The notes below the pieces were generated by a model. It was not told the origin of the DNA. It searched no databases and saw only the letters and a list, made by a program, of their open reading frames with translations. Below, piece by piece: positions 14,797-23,297 of a DNA stretch of 36,220 nt. The position numbers were made by a program, and so were the translations under genes. The DNA lies in NCBI GenBank assembly GCA_023423995.1, contig JAFAEL010000183.1, positions 1-36,220 of the forward strand. Direction: 5' to 3'. This DNA comes from Pseudomonadota bacterium (GTDB taxonomy: Bacteria; Pseudomonadota; Alphaproteobacteria; Rhizobiales; Beijerinckiaceae). Numbering within the stretch: position 1 is the stretch's first letter; each line of letters begins with the position of its first letter.

Positions 14797-16005
14797 TCAG
14801 CGGCGGTCGCGATCGCGCTCGCGCTTGCGCTGCCGGGTCACGGGCACCTTCGTCGGCGCCGGCGCGGCCCGGACGACCGGAGCCGTCGCGGTGGCGTCCA
14901 CCGGGCGGGGATGCTCCGCATGCAGACGCCGGATCGGCCAGGTATCGCTCCAGCGCTGCATGTCCAGGAAGGCCGGATCGTTGCGCAGGGCGGCGAGGTC
15001 GCCCGACCCGTTGAACGCCGTGTCCGCCGCCATGTCGAACGTCTTCCAGAAGGCGAGATGGTCGAGCGTGTCGATCGGGTTGCGGCCGAGCTGGGCGAGG
15101 AGGACGTGCTGCTCGCCCGACAGGACCATGTCGGCGGACCATTTCGGCTGCGGCACCCGCGGCGCCCGCGGATCCACGGGCGGATCGGGCTCGACCTTGA
15201 TGCCGGCGGAATCATAGGCGGACATGGGCGAGCCGGGGCTCGCGAGCGTCGCCGACAGGCTCGGGAATCCATGGTCGTCCGAGGCGACCCGCATGAACAG
15301 CTTCTTGGTCTGCGGAACCTCGGAGGCCTGGCGCAGGATACGGCGCGAGGCGCGGTCGCTCGCCTGGAACTCGCGGTCGCCGATCATGGCGACGATCGAG
15401 GTCTGCGGATCCACCTTGGACAGGTCCGCGAGCTGGATGCCCCGCGACTTCTCGTCCGACGCGATCCCCCCGACCATGGTGATGAAGACGAGCTTCGGCA
15501 CCGGCAGCCCGGCCGCGGCGGGATCGGCGGCGAGGTTCACGGCGACGCCGCCGCCCGCCGAATGGCCGAGATAGGCGAGCTTGGAAAGGTCCGGCTTTGC
15601 CTTGGGATCGTTCTCCAAGGCCGCCAGCGCGTCCTTGACGAGAGCCGTCGCATTCTTGGTCGCGTCGGGCGGGCGCGTCCGCCCGACCGTCTGGAACGCC
15701 GGATAGAGCACGAGATAGCCCCGGCGAACGAGGTGATCGATCCAGCCGCCATAGACGGAAGGGTTCACGGCGCCCCAGCCGTGCAGGAACACCACCACCG
15801 GCCGCGGCTGCTCCGGCTCCTTGGCGAGGTGGAACACATAGGTGACCGCGCTCGCTCGCCCGACCGAGCGCTTCACGACCTCCGCATCGGGGTTGTTGGC
15901 CCCGCCCGGCATTCCGGCCTTCGGCTGAGGCGGCGGGTTTGCCGCGAGGGCGGGGCCTGACAGCGCCAGGAGCGCAGCGAGACCGATGGCGAAACGCGTT
16001 TGCAT
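14797..16005 (-). CDS. Secreted alpha/beta hydrolase
   Basis: Predicted periplasmic or exported hydrolase of 402 residues. The signal peptide ends near residue 21 (GPALA). HGWG at 75-78 is the oxyanion-hole motif and GHSAGG at 147-152 is the nucleophile elbow with Ser149. Candidate acid and His follow in MIGDREFQ and DDHGFPS. The C-terminal half beyond about residue 290 is unusual for a bare alpha/beta-hydrolase fold and ends in a Pro/Ala linker and a strongly basic tail (RQRKRERDRDRR). Substrate is unknown; relatives include esterases and chlorophyllase-like enzymes. Confidence 0.85.
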   Translation of the reverse strand: MQTRFAIGLAALLALSGPALAANPPPQPKAGMPGGANNPDAEVVKRSVGRASAVTYVFHLAKEPEQPRPVVVFLHGWGAVNPSVYGGWIDHLVRRGYLVLYPAFQTVGRTRPPDATKNATALVKDALAALENDPKAKPDLSKLAYLGHSAGGGVAVNLAADPAAAGLPVPKLVFITMVGGIASDEKSRGIQLADLSKVDPQTSIVAMIGDREFQASDRASRRILRQASEVPQTKKLFMRVASDDHGFPSLSATLASPGSPMSAYDSAGIKVEPDPPVDPRAPRVPQPKWSADMVLSGEQHVLLAQLGRNPIDTLDHLAFWKTFDMAADTAFNGSGDLAALRNDPAFLDMQRWSDTWPIRRLHAEHPRPVDATATAPVVRAAPAPTKVPVTRQRKRERDRDRR

Positions 16006-16068
16006 TCGAGAGGCGTTGGGTCCGTCGACGGGAGGCGCCCTCTTTAACAGAGATTGTCTGAAGGGTCG

Positions 16069-16824
16069 TTACGCTTTTCGCTTGCGCCGCAGCTCGGCGA
16101 GCGCGCGAATCGCCCCGCGCCAGGTCCGCACATCCTGTTCCGTCAGGCTCATCCGGTGGAACATGTCACGCATGTTGCGGCTCATGACCGGCTTCTTGTC
16201 GGCCGGGTAGAACTCCGCCGCATCGAGCTCCGCCTCCATGTGTTCGAACAGGCCGATCAGGGACGCGCGGCTCGCCGGCGGCGCCGAGGGATTGGCGGCG
16301 AATGGCAGCGCAAGGCCGGTCCGGGCTCGCGTCCATTCATAGCCGACGAGCAGCACGGCCTGCGCGAGGTTGAGGGACGCGAAGGCGGGATCGACCGGGA
16401 AGGTGACCAGCGCATCGGCGAGGGAGATGTCGTCGTTCTCCAGCCCCGTCCGCTCGCGCCCGAAGAGGATGCCGACCCCCTGCCCGCTCCTGCTGCGCTC
16501 GGCGAGCTCGGCCATGGCCGCATCGGGCGCGAGGACGCGCTTCATCTGGCCCCTCGAGCGGGCGCTGGTCGCCAGCACGAAATGGAGATCAGCGACGGCT
16601 TCGGCCGTGCTCGGATAGACGCGGGCCGCGTCGAGCAGGCCGGTCGCGCCGGCTGCGGCCGCCGCGGCGGCCGGGTTGGGCCAGCCGTCCCGCGGCGCGA
16701 CAAGACGGAGCTCGCGGAGGCCGAAATTGGCCATGGCCCGAGCCGCCATGCCGATATTCTCGCCGAGTTGCGGCTCGACGAGGATGATCGCCGGCCCCTC
16801 GGGCCGGCCGGCTGATCCGGGCAT
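16069..16824 (-). CDS. trmJ: TrmH-family RNA methyltransferase, TrmJ-like
   Basis: SPOUT-fold 2'-O-methyltransferase of 251 residues. Motif 1 is PQLGENIGMAARAMANFGL (about 18-36), motif 2 ILFGRERTGLENDDI (119-133) and motif 3 LNLAQAVLLVGYE (151-163), which together form the knotted S-adenosylmethionine site. Length and motif details fit TrmJ, which modifies position 32 of some tRNAs; another TrmH-type target is possible. A GTG at 16830, overlapping the upstream stop as GTGA, would add two residues. Confidence 0.88.
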   Translation of the reverse strand: MPGSAGRPEGPAIILVEPQLGENIGMAARAMANFGLRELRLVAPRDGWPNPAAAAAAAGATGLLDAARVYPSTAEAVADLHFVLATSARSRGQMKRVLAPDAAMAELAERSRSGQGVGILFGRERTGLENDDISLADALVTFPVDPAFASLNLAQAVLLVGYEWTRARTGLALPFAANPSAPPASRASLIGLFEHMEAELDAAEFYPADKKPVMSRNMRDMFHRMSLTEQDVRTWRGAIRALAELRRKRKA

Positions 16825-16826
16825 CG

Positions 16827-17717
16827 TCACGGCATCTCGATCAGGGCGCCGAGCTTGGCGGGGTCCGGATTGTGCCCGAGCTTCAGCCGCTTGGCTGCGA
16901 TCACGGTTCCGTTGAGCTCTCCGCCGAACAGGAACATGGCCGCGAGCCAATACAGGAAGACGAGCGCGATCATGGCCGTCGCGAGACCGCCATAAGTCGT
17001 GAAATACGCCCCCGAGAAGCTCTCCAGGTAGCGGCTGAAGGCGAGCCCGCCCAGGAGCCACAAGCCGAGCGTCACCATGATGCCGGGGAGGATGTCCAGG
17101 ATCCGCCGCCGCCCCGCGGCGATGAACTTGTGCGCCACCGCGAGCGCCCCGACGATCAGGGTCGTGGCGATCCCATAGCGCAGGAATGCGATGGTCACGT
17201 CGAAGGGTTCGAGCGCGGGGAGCCGCGCGGATATCCACCGGTAGAAGAAGGGCCCCAGCACGACGAGGAAGGCGAAGCCGAGCATCGCGAAGGCTCCGAG
17301 GATGACGTAGGCGATGGATTCAAGCCGCGTGACCCACCAGGCCCTCACCTCGCGGATGCCATAGGCGCGGTTCAGGCCCACCCGGAGGCTCTCGACGCCG
17401 GAGGACGAGAAGTAGAGCGCCAGGATGGCGCCGAACGTCACCACGTCCCGCCGGCTCTGGCTGAGGACGCTGTGGACCTCGTTCGCGATCGGGCCGGCGA
17501 CCTCCTTCGGCCAGGCTTCGAGGATGATGTTGGCCGCCTCGTCCGCCAGCGGCGCCGTGCCGAACAGCGGCGCGAGGGCGGTCAGCAGGATCAGGAACGG
17601 GAACAGCGAGGTCAGCGCCGAGAGCGCAATATGACTCGCGATCGCCCAGCCGTCATGCAGCACGAAGCGCTGGAAGGCGAGCGAGAGAAGCTCGAGAAAG
17701 ATGCGTGGACGGAACAC
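16827..17717 (-). CDS. YihY/BrkB-family inner membrane protein
   Basis: Integral membrane protein of 296 residues with about six hydrophobic helices. Family features are the N-terminal DGWAIASHIALSALTSLFPF, ALYFSSSGVESLRVGLNRAY and the C-terminal ALVFLYWLAAMFLFGGELNG. The family was once named ribonuclease BN by mistake; its role is unclear. Its stop overlaps the methyltransferase start region (GTGA), so the pair is an operon. It is divergent from the EamA gene with about 104 bp between the starts. Confidence 0.93.
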   Translation of the reverse strand: MFRPRIFLELLSLAFQRFVLHDGWAIASHIALSALTSLFPFLILLTALAPLFGTAPLADEAANIILEAWPKEVAGPIANEVHSVLSQSRRDVVTFGAILALYFSSSGVESLRVGLNRAYGIREVRAWWVTRLESIAYVILGAFAMLGFAFLVVLGPFFYRWISARLPALEPFDVTIAFLRYGIATTLIVGALAVAHKFIAAGRRRILDILPGIMVTLGLWLLGGLAFSRYLESFSGAYFTTYGGLATAMIALVFLYWLAAMFLFGGELNGTVIAAKRLKLGHNPDPAKLGALIEMP

Positions 17718-17821
17718 GGTCGGCCTTCCGCGGGGCAGATGGCAGGAGGAGCCCGAGCGTGCAAGTCGGGAAGGCGACCGCGCTCGCCAGCGGCCCCCCG
17801 CTGCGCTATGCGCGCTCCGAC

Positions 17822-18691
17822 ATGCCGGCGCGCCTCGAAACGATCCTGATTCCCGGCGCGTTCGTGCTGATCTGGGCCACCGGCTTCGTGGTGGCCCGCC
17901 TTGTCGCGCCCTATACCGAGCCGCTGATCTTCCTCACGGTACGGTTCATTCTCGCGGCCGCGATCCTGGCGAGCCTTGCGCTGCTTGCAGGTGCGCCATG
18001 GCCGAAGGGCAGGCGCGGATGGCGTGACGCCCTCATCGCGGGGGTCCTCCTCCACGGCATTTACCTCGGCGGCGTGTTCTGGGCGATCGGGCACGGGCTG
18101 CCGGCCGGGATTTCCGCCCTGATCGCCGGCGCACAGCCGCTCCTCGTCGCCCTCCTGGCTCGCCCGCTGCTCGGGGAAATCGTCTCGCTGCGCCGCTGGG
18201 TCGGCGTTGCGATCGGGTTTGTCGGGATCACCCTGGTGCTCGGGCCGAAGATCGGCGGGGACGGCGGGTATCCCGCGGTGACGCTCGTCGTATCCCTCTT
18301 GAGTCTCGCCGGGATGACCGCGGGCACGCTGTGGCAGAAGCGGACCGGCACCAAGTTCGATCTCCGGTCCGGGACGGCGCTGCAATACGTCGGCGCGGCC
18401 GTCGTGGTCGGGCTGGGAAGCCTTGCGACGGAGGAGATGCGCATCGAGCCTGCCCCTCCCCTGCTCTTCGGCATGGCCTGGTCGATCTTCGCGCTCTCGA
18501 TCGGAGCCATCGCGCTTCTCCTCATCATGCTCCGCCGTGGCGCCGCCGTCGGCGTGTCGTCCCTGCTTTTTCTCGTGCCTCCCGTATCGGCCCTGATGAG
18601 CTATGCGCTGTTCGGCGAGACGCTGAGCGGGATACAGCTCCTCGGAATGCTGCTTGCTGCTTTTGGCGTAGCGCTGGCCGCGAGAGCCTGA
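17822..18691 (+). CDS. DMT superfamily transporter (EamA)
   Basis: Inner-membrane transporter of 289 residues with about ten helices in two EamA repeats (about 1-135 and 145-288). PGAFVLIWATGFVVARLVAP at the start and EIVSLRRWVGVAIGFVGITL / ETLSGIQLLGMLLAAFGVAL at the repeat ends are typical. The frame is open upstream to 17705, but the ATG at 17822 gives the family N-terminus. Substrate unknown; relatives export amino acids or metabolites. Confidence 0.92.
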   Translation: MPARLETILIPGAFVLIWATGFVVARLVAPYTEPLIFLTVRFILAAAILASLALLAGAPWPKGRRGWRDALIAGVLLHGIYLGGVFWAIGHGLPAGISALIAGAQPLLVALLARPLLGEIVSLRRWVGVAIGFVGITLVLGPKIGGDGGYPAVTLVVSLLSLAGMTAGTLWQKRTGTKFDLRSGTALQYVGAAVVVGLGSLATEEMRIEPAPPLLFGMAWSIFALSIGAIALLLIMLRRGAAVGVSSLLFLVPPVSALMSYALFGETLSGIQLLGMLLAAFGVALAARA

Positions 18692-18748
18692 CTACCGGTC
18701 GGGATCAATCCGCGTATGGTGCGGCGCACATTGTTCGAGGGTCAGTCC

Positions 18749-20422
18749 ATGTCCGCCGCTCCATCGTCCGCCCAGCCAGCCGAGGATCTGGTCTCGCTCG
18801 CCCGGACGGCCGCCATCGACGTACAGGCGCTGGTCGCCGAGGCCGGGCGCCGTCTCCGCGATCGGCTCGTGGAGAATGGCCGGCTCTCGTCGGCTCGCCT
18901 CGATGCGGAGCAGCATGCCGCGCACGCGCTCGCCTGGCTTTCGACCTACGGCACGGCGATCGGCGAGCTCGCCTCCTATGCCGAGCGGATGAGCGCCGAA
19001 GGCCGGTTCGGGGAAACGGAATCGCTGCTCGTCCGCATCGGTCTCGGCGAGTACCTGGAGCAGGCCTTCTCGGGCATCCCGATGAGCCAGGTCGAGACGG
19101 CGCGGCTCGCCGATATCGGCCTGCCTGGTCGTGAAGCCGCTCGTTTTCGCACCGACGCGATCGAGACCCTGATCGAGACCGGCAACACGGCTGAGAACCG
19201 GGCGCACCTCGTCGAGCTGATCGGCCAAGTCGGCGTCGGCGTGATCGGCGATCCGGGGCTCGACGAGACGCTCGAGGCGATCCGCACCGAGATGCGGCGC
19301 TTCGCGGAGGCCGAGGTCGAGCCGCACGCGCATCAGTGGCACCTGAGGAACGAGTACATCCCCCTGCCCGTGGTCGAGCAGATGGCCGAACTCGGCGTCT
19401 TCGGGCTGACCATCCCGGAGGAGCATGGCGGCATGGGCCTCTCGAAGGTCTCCATGTGCGTCGTCTCGGAGGAGCTGTCGCGGGCCTATATCGGTGTCGG
19501 CTCGCTCGGGACCCGGTCCGAGATCGCGGCCGAGCTGATCCTCGGCGGCGGGACGGAGGAGCAGAAGGCGCGCTTCCTGCCCCGCATCGCCTCCGGCGAG
19601 CTCCTGCCGACGGCGGTCTTCACCGAGCCGAACACGGGCTCCGACCTCGCCTCGCTGAAGACCCGCGCCGTGAAGGACGGCGATACCTGGCGCATCCAAG
19701 GCAACAAGACCTGGATCACGCATCCGGTCCGCGCCGACATCATGACCATCCTGGTGCGCACGAACCCCGACGAGCCCGGCTACAAGGGCCTGTCGATCCT
19801 CATCGGCGAGAAGCCGCGCGGCACGGATGCCGACCCGTTTCCCGTGGAGGGCCTGACCGGCGGCGAGATCGAGGTCCTCGGCTACCGGGGCATGAAGGAA
19901 TACGAGCTCGCCTTCGACGGCTTCGCCGTGCCGGCCAACAACCTTCTCGGCGAGGTCGAGGGGCAGGGCTTCCGGCAGCTCATGCAGACCTTCGAATCGG
20001 CCCGCATCCAGACGGCGGCCCGGGCGGTCGGGGTCGCCCAATCGGCGCTCGATGTCGGGCTCCGCTATGCGCAGGAGCGGCAGCAATTCGGCCGGCCCCT
20101 CATCGCCTTCCCGCGTGTCGCCGACAAGGTCGCCATGATGGCGGTCGAGGTCCACATCGCCCGCCAGCTCACCTATTTCGCCGGCCGCTCCAAGGACGAG
20201 GGACGGCGCTGCGACCTCGAGGCCGGGATGGCGAAGCTGCTCGCCGCCCGCATCGCCTGGTCGGCGGCAGACAACGCCCTGCAGATCCACGGCGGCAACG
20301 GTTTCGCGCTCGAATATCCGGTGAGCCGCCTTCTCTGCGACGCCCGCATCCTGTCGATCTTCGAAGGAGCGGCGGAGATCCAGGCCCAGGTCATCGCGCG
20401 GCGGTTGTTGGAGAGCCAGTAG
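18749..20422 (+). CDS. mcd: (2S)-methylsuccinyl-CoA dehydrogenase
   Basis: FAD enzyme of 557 residues that oxidises (2S)-methylsuccinyl-CoA to mesaconyl-CoA in the ethylmalonyl-CoA pathway for C2 assimilation, passing electrons to ETF. An N-terminal helical domain of about 170 residues precedes the acyl-CoA dehydrogenase fold; this extension and the total length are characteristic of Mcd and absent from ordinary acyl-CoA dehydrogenases. FTEPNTGSDLASLKTRA and ALQIHGGNGFALEYPVSRLL are FAD/dimer regions; the catalytic base is probably Glu539 in IFEGAAEIQ. GAGG is 8 bases before the ATG at 18749. The etfBA genes lie 8 kb downstream. Confidence 0.9.
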   Translation: MSAAPSSAQPAEDLVSLARTAAIDVQALVAEAGRRLRDRLVENGRLSSARLDAEQHAAHALAWLSTYGTAIGELASYAERMSAEGRFGETESLLVRIGLGEYLEQAFSGIPMSQVETARLADIGLPGREAARFRTDAIETLIETGNTAENRAHLVELIGQVGVGVIGDPGLDETLEAIRTEMRRFAEAEVEPHAHQWHLRNEYIPLPVVEQMAELGVFGLTIPEEHGGMGLSKVSMCVVSEELSRAYIGVGSLGTRSEIAAELILGGGTEEQKARFLPRIASGELLPTAVFTEPNTGSDLASLKTRAVKDGDTWRIQGNKTWITHPVRADIMTILVRTNPDEPGYKGLSILIGEKPRGTDADPFPVEGLTGGEIEVLGYRGMKEYELAFDGFAVPANNLLGEVEGQGFRQLMQTFESARIQTAARAVGVAQSALDVGLRYAQERQQFGRPLIAFPRVADKVAMMAVEVHIARQLTYFAGRSKDEGRRCDLEAGMAKLLAARIAWSAADNALQIHGGNGFALEYPVSRLLCDARILSIFEGAAEIQAQVIARRLLESQ

Positions 20423-20440
20423 CCCCTCCGCGCCCCGTCA

Positions 20441-20497
20441 TGGCCGGGCTTGACCCGGCCATCTCAGTCCCGAGATCCTCGGGTCAAGCCCGAGGAT
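20441..20497. repeat. Paired palindromic intergenic repeat
   Basis: Two hairpins lie between mcd and the next gene. The first is TGGCCGGG-CTTGA-CCCGGCCA (20441-20461), the second ATCCTCGGG-TCAAG-CCCGAGGAT (20475-20497). Their five-base loops are reverse complements, because the two are inverted versions of one core (GGGCTTGACCC). This resembles short palindromic repeats scattered between genes of many Hyphomicrobiales genomes. It could end transcription from both sides. Confidence 0.7.
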
Positions 20498-20512
20498 GCC
20501 GGGCGTTGCCCG

Positions 20513-20701
20513 TCACTTCGTGATCTTCACCGAGACGGGGTCGCTCCCCGGGAACGTCTCGTCCACGGCGTGGTCGAGCTTCTCGTCGAGGTTCTCCTTG
20601 GAGTTCTCGGGCAGCTTGTGATCGTCCGGGCTCGCCTTGGCGCCGAAGCCCGTCTTGCGATGGACATCGGCCTCGCCCGATTTCTGCGTATCCAGGTTCA
20701 T
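20513..20701 (-). CDS. Small hypothetical protein, 62 aa, DETFPxSDP motif
   Basis: Hydrophilic 62-residue protein. The C-terminal LDHAVDETFPGSDPVSVKIT carries a motif that recurs at the end of many small uncharacterised alphaproteobacterial proteins. The first 40 residues are charged and probably disordered. The ATG at 20701 begins MNLDTQKSG; a start at 20734 would add 11 Arg/Pro-rich residues of no apparent sense. It lies between the repeat and tlpA, on the same strand as tlpA. Function unknown. Confidence 0.7.
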   Translation of the reverse strand: MNLDTQKSGEADVHRKTGFGAKASPDDHKLPENSKENLDEKLDHAVDETFPGSDPVSVKITK

Positions 20702-20786
20702 AGGTCGTCTCCGGCCTGTTTCGTACGGAGGCAACGCGCGGCGGCCGGAACCGATCCCGTCCGCTCCCGGGCGGACGGCGAACGCC

Positions 20787-21437
20787 TCAGGAGCCGATCG
20801 CCGCGCGGATGAGCTTCAGGGCGTCGGGCGAGGCCCATTCGGCCGGTCCGGAGAGGCGGCCGAGCCGGCATCCATTCGCGTCCACCAGGATCGTCGTGGG
20901 CATGCCCTCCGCCAGCCCGGCGTTGCGCATCTCCTGGAAGATCTTCGCCTCGTGGTCGGTGTAGTAGGCGAGGCTCCGGATCCCCGCCTGATCGAGCCAG
21001 GCTTTCGGGCGCTCGATGTTGCGCGTGTCGATATTCACCGCCGCGACCTCGAACCGCGCCCCCCCGAGTTCCGCCTGGAGCTTGTCCAGCGCCGGCATCT
21101 CCCGCTTGCAGGGCTCGCACCAGGTGGCCCAGAGGTTCAGGAGAACGGTTTGGCCACGGAAACTGTCGAGGTCGCGCCGGCTGCCGTCGGGCGCCATGAA
21201 GGACAGGCGGGGAGAGCGGACAGGCTCGCGCGAGACCTCGAAGGCGGCGACCTCGCCTTGCGCGAGGGGGCGCAAGCGCTCCAGCACCGGCGCGGAAGCG
21301 GAGCAGCTCGCCTCGGCGCTGTTGCCGGACAGCAAGCCAGTCCCGTATAGGCCGGCCCCTGCAGCTGCGAGTGCGAGCACGGCGATGCCGGCCAGGACGG
21401 GCCGGCGGCGAGGCGTGCGGGCGAGGGTTTTCGACAT
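20787..21437 (-). CDS. tlpA: TlpA-family thiol:disulfide oxidoreductase
   Basis: Membrane-anchored periplasmic thioredoxin-like protein of 216 residues; TlpA reduces partners of cytochrome oxidase assembly in related bacteria. An Arg-rich start and one membrane segment (about 14-33) anchor it. The active site is WCEPC (106-110) and the cis-Pro loop is [10 protein letters not shown]. Two further Cys occur, one in ASCSASAP near the membrane and one in NGCRLGRL. Its ATG shares bases with the argH ATG on the opposite strand (CATG at 21435-21438), and no ribosome-binding site is visible within argH. Confidence 0.92.
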   Translation of the reverse strand: MSKTLARTPRRRPVLAGIAVLALAAAGAGLYGTGLLSGNSAEASCSASAPVLERLRPLAQGEVAAFEVSREPVRSPRLSFMAPDGSRRDLDSFRGQTVLLNLWATWCEPCKREMPALDKLQAELGGARFEVAAVNIDTRNIERPKAWLDQAGIRSLAYYTDHEAKIFQEMRNAGLAEGMPTTILVDANGCRLGRLSGPAEWASPDALKLIRAAIGS

Positions 21438-22830
21438 GTCTAACCGGATGTGGGGCGGGCGCTACGAGAGCGGCCCGGCCGAGATCATGGAGGAGATCAA
21501 CGCCTCCATCGATTTCGACAAGAAGCTCGCGCCGCAGGACATCCGTGGCTCCCTGGCGCATGCCGCCATGCTCGGCAAGACGGGCATCCTGCCTCAGGCG
21601 GACGTCGAGGCGATCTCGAAGGGGCTCGAAACCGTCCGCGGCGAGATCGAGGCCGGGCAGATGTCCTGGTCGCGTTCGCTCGAGGACATCCACATGCATG
21701 TGGAGAGCCGGCTGAAGGAGCTGATCGGCCCCGATGCCGGCCGTCTCCACACGGCGCGCTCCCGAAACGACCAGGTCGCGACCGACATGCGGCTCTGGAT
21801 GCGCGACACGCTCGACGCCATCGACGGGCAGATCGCCGACCTGATGCTGGCCTTCTCCGAGGCGGCCGCGGCTCATTCCGACCTCGTCATGCCCGGCTTC
21901 ACCCATCTCCAGTCGGCGCAGCCCGTGACCTTCGGCCACCACATGCTGGCCTATGTGGAGATGCTGTCGCGCGACCGCGGGCGATTTGCCGATGCCCGCA
22001 AGCGTCTCAACGAATGTCCGCTCGGCGCCGCCGCGCTCGCCGGCACCTCCTTCCCGATCGACCGCCACATGACCGCGCAGGCGCTCGGCTTCGACCGGCC
22101 GACCGCGAACTCGCTGGATTCCGTCTCCGACCGCGACTTCGCCCTCGAGGCACTCTCGGCGGCCGCGATCACGGCCGTCCACCTGTCGCGCTTCGCCGAG
22201 GAGATCGTCCTCTGGACGACGCCTCAGTTCAACTTCATCGCGCTGTCGGACGCCTTCACGACCGGCTCCTCGATCATGCCGCAGAAGCGCAACCCCGATG
22301 CCGCGGAGCTCGTGCGCGGCAAGACCGGCCGCGTGGCGGGCGCCCTGCAGGGCCTGCTGATGGTCCTGAAGGGCCTGCCCCTCGCCTATGGCAAGGACAT
22401 GCAGGAGGACAAGGAAGGCGCCTTCGACGCCATGCAAACGCTCTCGCTCTGCCTCGCGGCGACGGCCGGCATGGTCCGCGACATGAAGCCGAATGCAGAG
22501 GTGATGCGGAAGGCCGCAGGAGCCGGCTACGCCACGGCGACCGACCTCGCCGACTGGTTGGTCCGGGCGCTGGGCCTGCCCTTCCGGGACGCGCACCATG
22601 TCACCGGCCGCATCGTCGGGATCGCGTCCGGGCGGGGCGTGGGGCTCGAGGACCTGACCCTCGCGGACTTGCAGGGCGTCGAGCCGCGCATCACCGACGA
22701 GGTCTTCGGCGTGCTCGGCGTCGATGCGTCCGTGCGGAGCCGCCGCTCCTATGGCGGAACCGCGCCGGACAACGTGCGCGAGCAGGCCGAGGGCTGGCTC
22801 CGCCGGCTTCGCGGCAGCGCCCAGGGCTGA
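21436..22830 (+). CDS. argH: Argininosuccinate lyase
   Basis: Last enzyme of arginine synthesis, 464 residues, cleaving argininosuccinate to arginine and fumarate; works as a cytoplasmic tetramer. [13 protein letters not shown] near the start, [13 protein letters not shown] (105-117), the THLQ segment with His157, and the fumarase-superfamily signature [12 protein letters not shown] (277-288) are intact. GAGGG lies 8 bases before the ATG at 21436. The start codon overlaps the tlpA start on the other strand. argH-lptM-lysA is a common alphaproteobacterial order. Confidence 0.97.
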   Translation: MSNRMWGGRYESGPAEIMEEINASIDFDKKLAPQDIRGSLAHAAMLGKTGILPQADVEAISKGLETVRGEIEAGQMSWSRSLEDIHMHVESRLKELIGPDAGRLHTARSRNDQVATDMRLWMRDTLDAIDGQIADLMLAFSEAAAAHSDLVMPGFTHLQSAQPVTFGHHMLAYVEMLSRDRGRFADARKRLNECPLGAAALAGTSFPIDRHMTAQALGFDRPTANSLDSVSDRDFALEALSAAAITAVHLSRFAEEIVLWTTPQFNFIALSDAFTTGSSIMPQKRNPDAAELVRGKTGRVAGALQGLLMVLKGLPLAYGKDMQEDKEGAFDAMQTLSLCLAATAGMVRDMKPNAEVMRKAAGAGYATATDLADWLVRALGLPFRDAHHVTGRIVGIASGRGVGLEDLTLADLQGVEPRITDEVFGVLGVDASVRSRRSYGGTAPDNVREQAEGWLRRLRGSAQG

Positions 22831-22892
22831 GCGGTCTCGCCTCCGTCGTCGCCCTGTGCTTAAGCTGAGCCCGCGACCGCCGGAACATTCCG

Positions 22893-23270
22893 ATGACACG
22901 AACGATGCGCTCACCCGGACGAGTCCTCCTCGTCTCCTCCACGGCGATCCTGATCGCGTTGGCCCTCTCCGGTTGCGGCCGGCGCGGGCCCTTGGAGCCG
23001 CCCGAGGCTGCGGGCGTCTCCCCGCCTGCGCAGACCACGGTTCCGGCGGATCCGCGGCTGCGGCGAAACCGGAGCAGCGCCGTCCAGGGCACCGCCCCCA
23101 GCACGGCCCTGTCCACCAGCCCGGCCGCCCTCGTCGAGGATACGCCCGAGGAGGACGAGAGCGAGACGGACATGCAGTCGGTCGTGCCCTCGCCCAACCC
23201 GACGCCCCGCAAGCGCAACCGCGCCTATGTGGTCCCGAACGAGCCCTTCATCCTCGACCCGCTGCTCTAG
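22893..23270 (+). CDS. lptM: LptM-like small lipoprotein
   Basis: Lipoprotein of 125 residues. The signal peptide ends in the lipobox ALSGC with Cys28 as the lipidated residue, followed by GRRGPLEPP, the hallmark of the LptM (YifL) family, which assists maturation of the LptD/E lipopolysaccharide translocon. The rest is Pro/Thr/Ser-rich with an acidic patch (EDTPEEDESET) and a C-terminal RKRNRAYVVPNEPFILDPLL. It sits between argH and lysA as in related genomes. Its stop codon is in the same frame as lysA, nine codons before the lysA ATG. Confidence 0.85.
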   Translation: MTRTMRSPGRVLLVSSTAILIALALSGCGRRGPLEPPEAAGVSPPAQTTVPADPRLRRNRSSAVQGTAPSTALSTSPAALVEDTPEEDESETDMQSVVPSPNPTPRKRNRAYVVPNEPFILDPLL

Positions 23271-23297
23271 AAGGAAAGCGGGTCCAGACCCCTAGCC

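Noticed and set aside
18692..20290. 532-codon minus-strand open frame opposite mcd
   Set aside because: Shadow of a clear acyl-CoA dehydrogenase-family gene; composition is Asp/Arg/Gly/Leu-rich with no family resemblance.
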